Assembly: GCA_023425485.1 (NCBI GenBank)
Contig: JAFACO010000555.1
Location: forward strand, 1 to 6,233
Direction of reading: 5' to 3'
Length of the DNA stretch: 6,233 nt
Source: Bacillota bacterium
GTDB lineage: Bacteria > Bacillota > Clostridia > Lachnospirales > Lachnospiraceae
Below the pieces are notes generated by a model, which made no database searches, had not been told where the DNA came from, and saw only the letters and a program-made list of their open reading frames with translations. Below, piece after piece: positions 6,149 to 6,233 of this stretch. Within the stretch, counting starts at the first letter, position 1. Each line of letters begins with the position of its first letter. A program made the translations under genes and the position numbers.

Positions 6149-6233
6149 ATGGGAAGCACGAGATATATTACTTCCATGGGGGAGTTAAGTAGAAAAGATA
6201 ACTCTCTATGCTTTCGCAAGGATGGAAAGAATG
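6149..6233 (+). CDS. cas1: Cas1 integrase, N-terminal fragment (cut by window end)
   Basis: The first 28 codons of the Cas1 spacer integrase, which with Cas2 inserts new spacers at the leader end of the CRISPR array. The opening MGSTRYITSMGELSRKDNS matches the I-B Cas1 pattern of a short strand, then GEL-x-RKDN, as I remember it from other members. The catalytic residues lie beyond the window. The start is fixed by AAGGAGG at 6136-6142. The position after cas4 and the sequence pattern together make the call secure despite the short length. Confidence 0.9.
   Translation, partial: MGSTRYITSMGELSRKDNSLCFRKDGKN

Noticed and set aside
1..6233. CRISPR array
   Set aside because: No regularly spaced direct repeats occur anywhere in the window; the single repeat-like unit at 2784-2818 does not make an array.

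Overview
This window holds most of one operon of a type I-B CRISPR-Cas system, all on the + strand. In order it carries the 3' part of cas8b, cas7, cas5, a fused HD-helicase cas3, cas4, and the first 28 codons of cas1. The base composition is AT-rich, and most genes have strong AGGAGG-type ribosome binding sites. The protein style and this gene order (cas8b-cas7-cas5-cas3-cas4-cas1, as I remember it from Thermotoga and many Clostridia) point to a low-GC Firmicute, probably a clostridium or a member of Lachnospiraceae. I cannot name the species.

Layout: bases 1-971 are the C-terminal 322 codons of the Cascade large subunit Cas8b, whose start lies before the window. An in-frame ATG with its own ribosome binding site at 549 probably makes a separate small subunit, Cas11b. 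cas7 (987-1940) and cas5 (1998-2759) complete the backbone and repeat-handle subunits of Cascade. A 108-base gap follows. It holds an 11-bp perfect inverted repeat enclosing a segment that resembles a clostridial type I-B CRISPR repeat. cas3 (2868-5456) encodes the nuclease-helicase. A second gap of 189 bases (5457-5645) holds a diverged look-alike of the first intergenic element, a long bulged hairpin and a small perfect hairpin. cas4 (5646-6137) and the start of cas1 (6149 to the window end) open the adaptation module.

How they work together: Cas8b, Cas11b, Cas7 and Cas5, with a crRNA, form the surveillance complex. This complex finds target DNA next to a PAM and recruits Cas3, which unwinds and degrades the target. 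Cas4 and Cas1, with Cas2, select and integrate new spacers. cas6, cas2 and the CRISPR array are not in the window; by family habit they would flank it. The system itself is a known type. The less expected material is the internal cas11b start and the two related, structured intergenic elements on either side of cas3.
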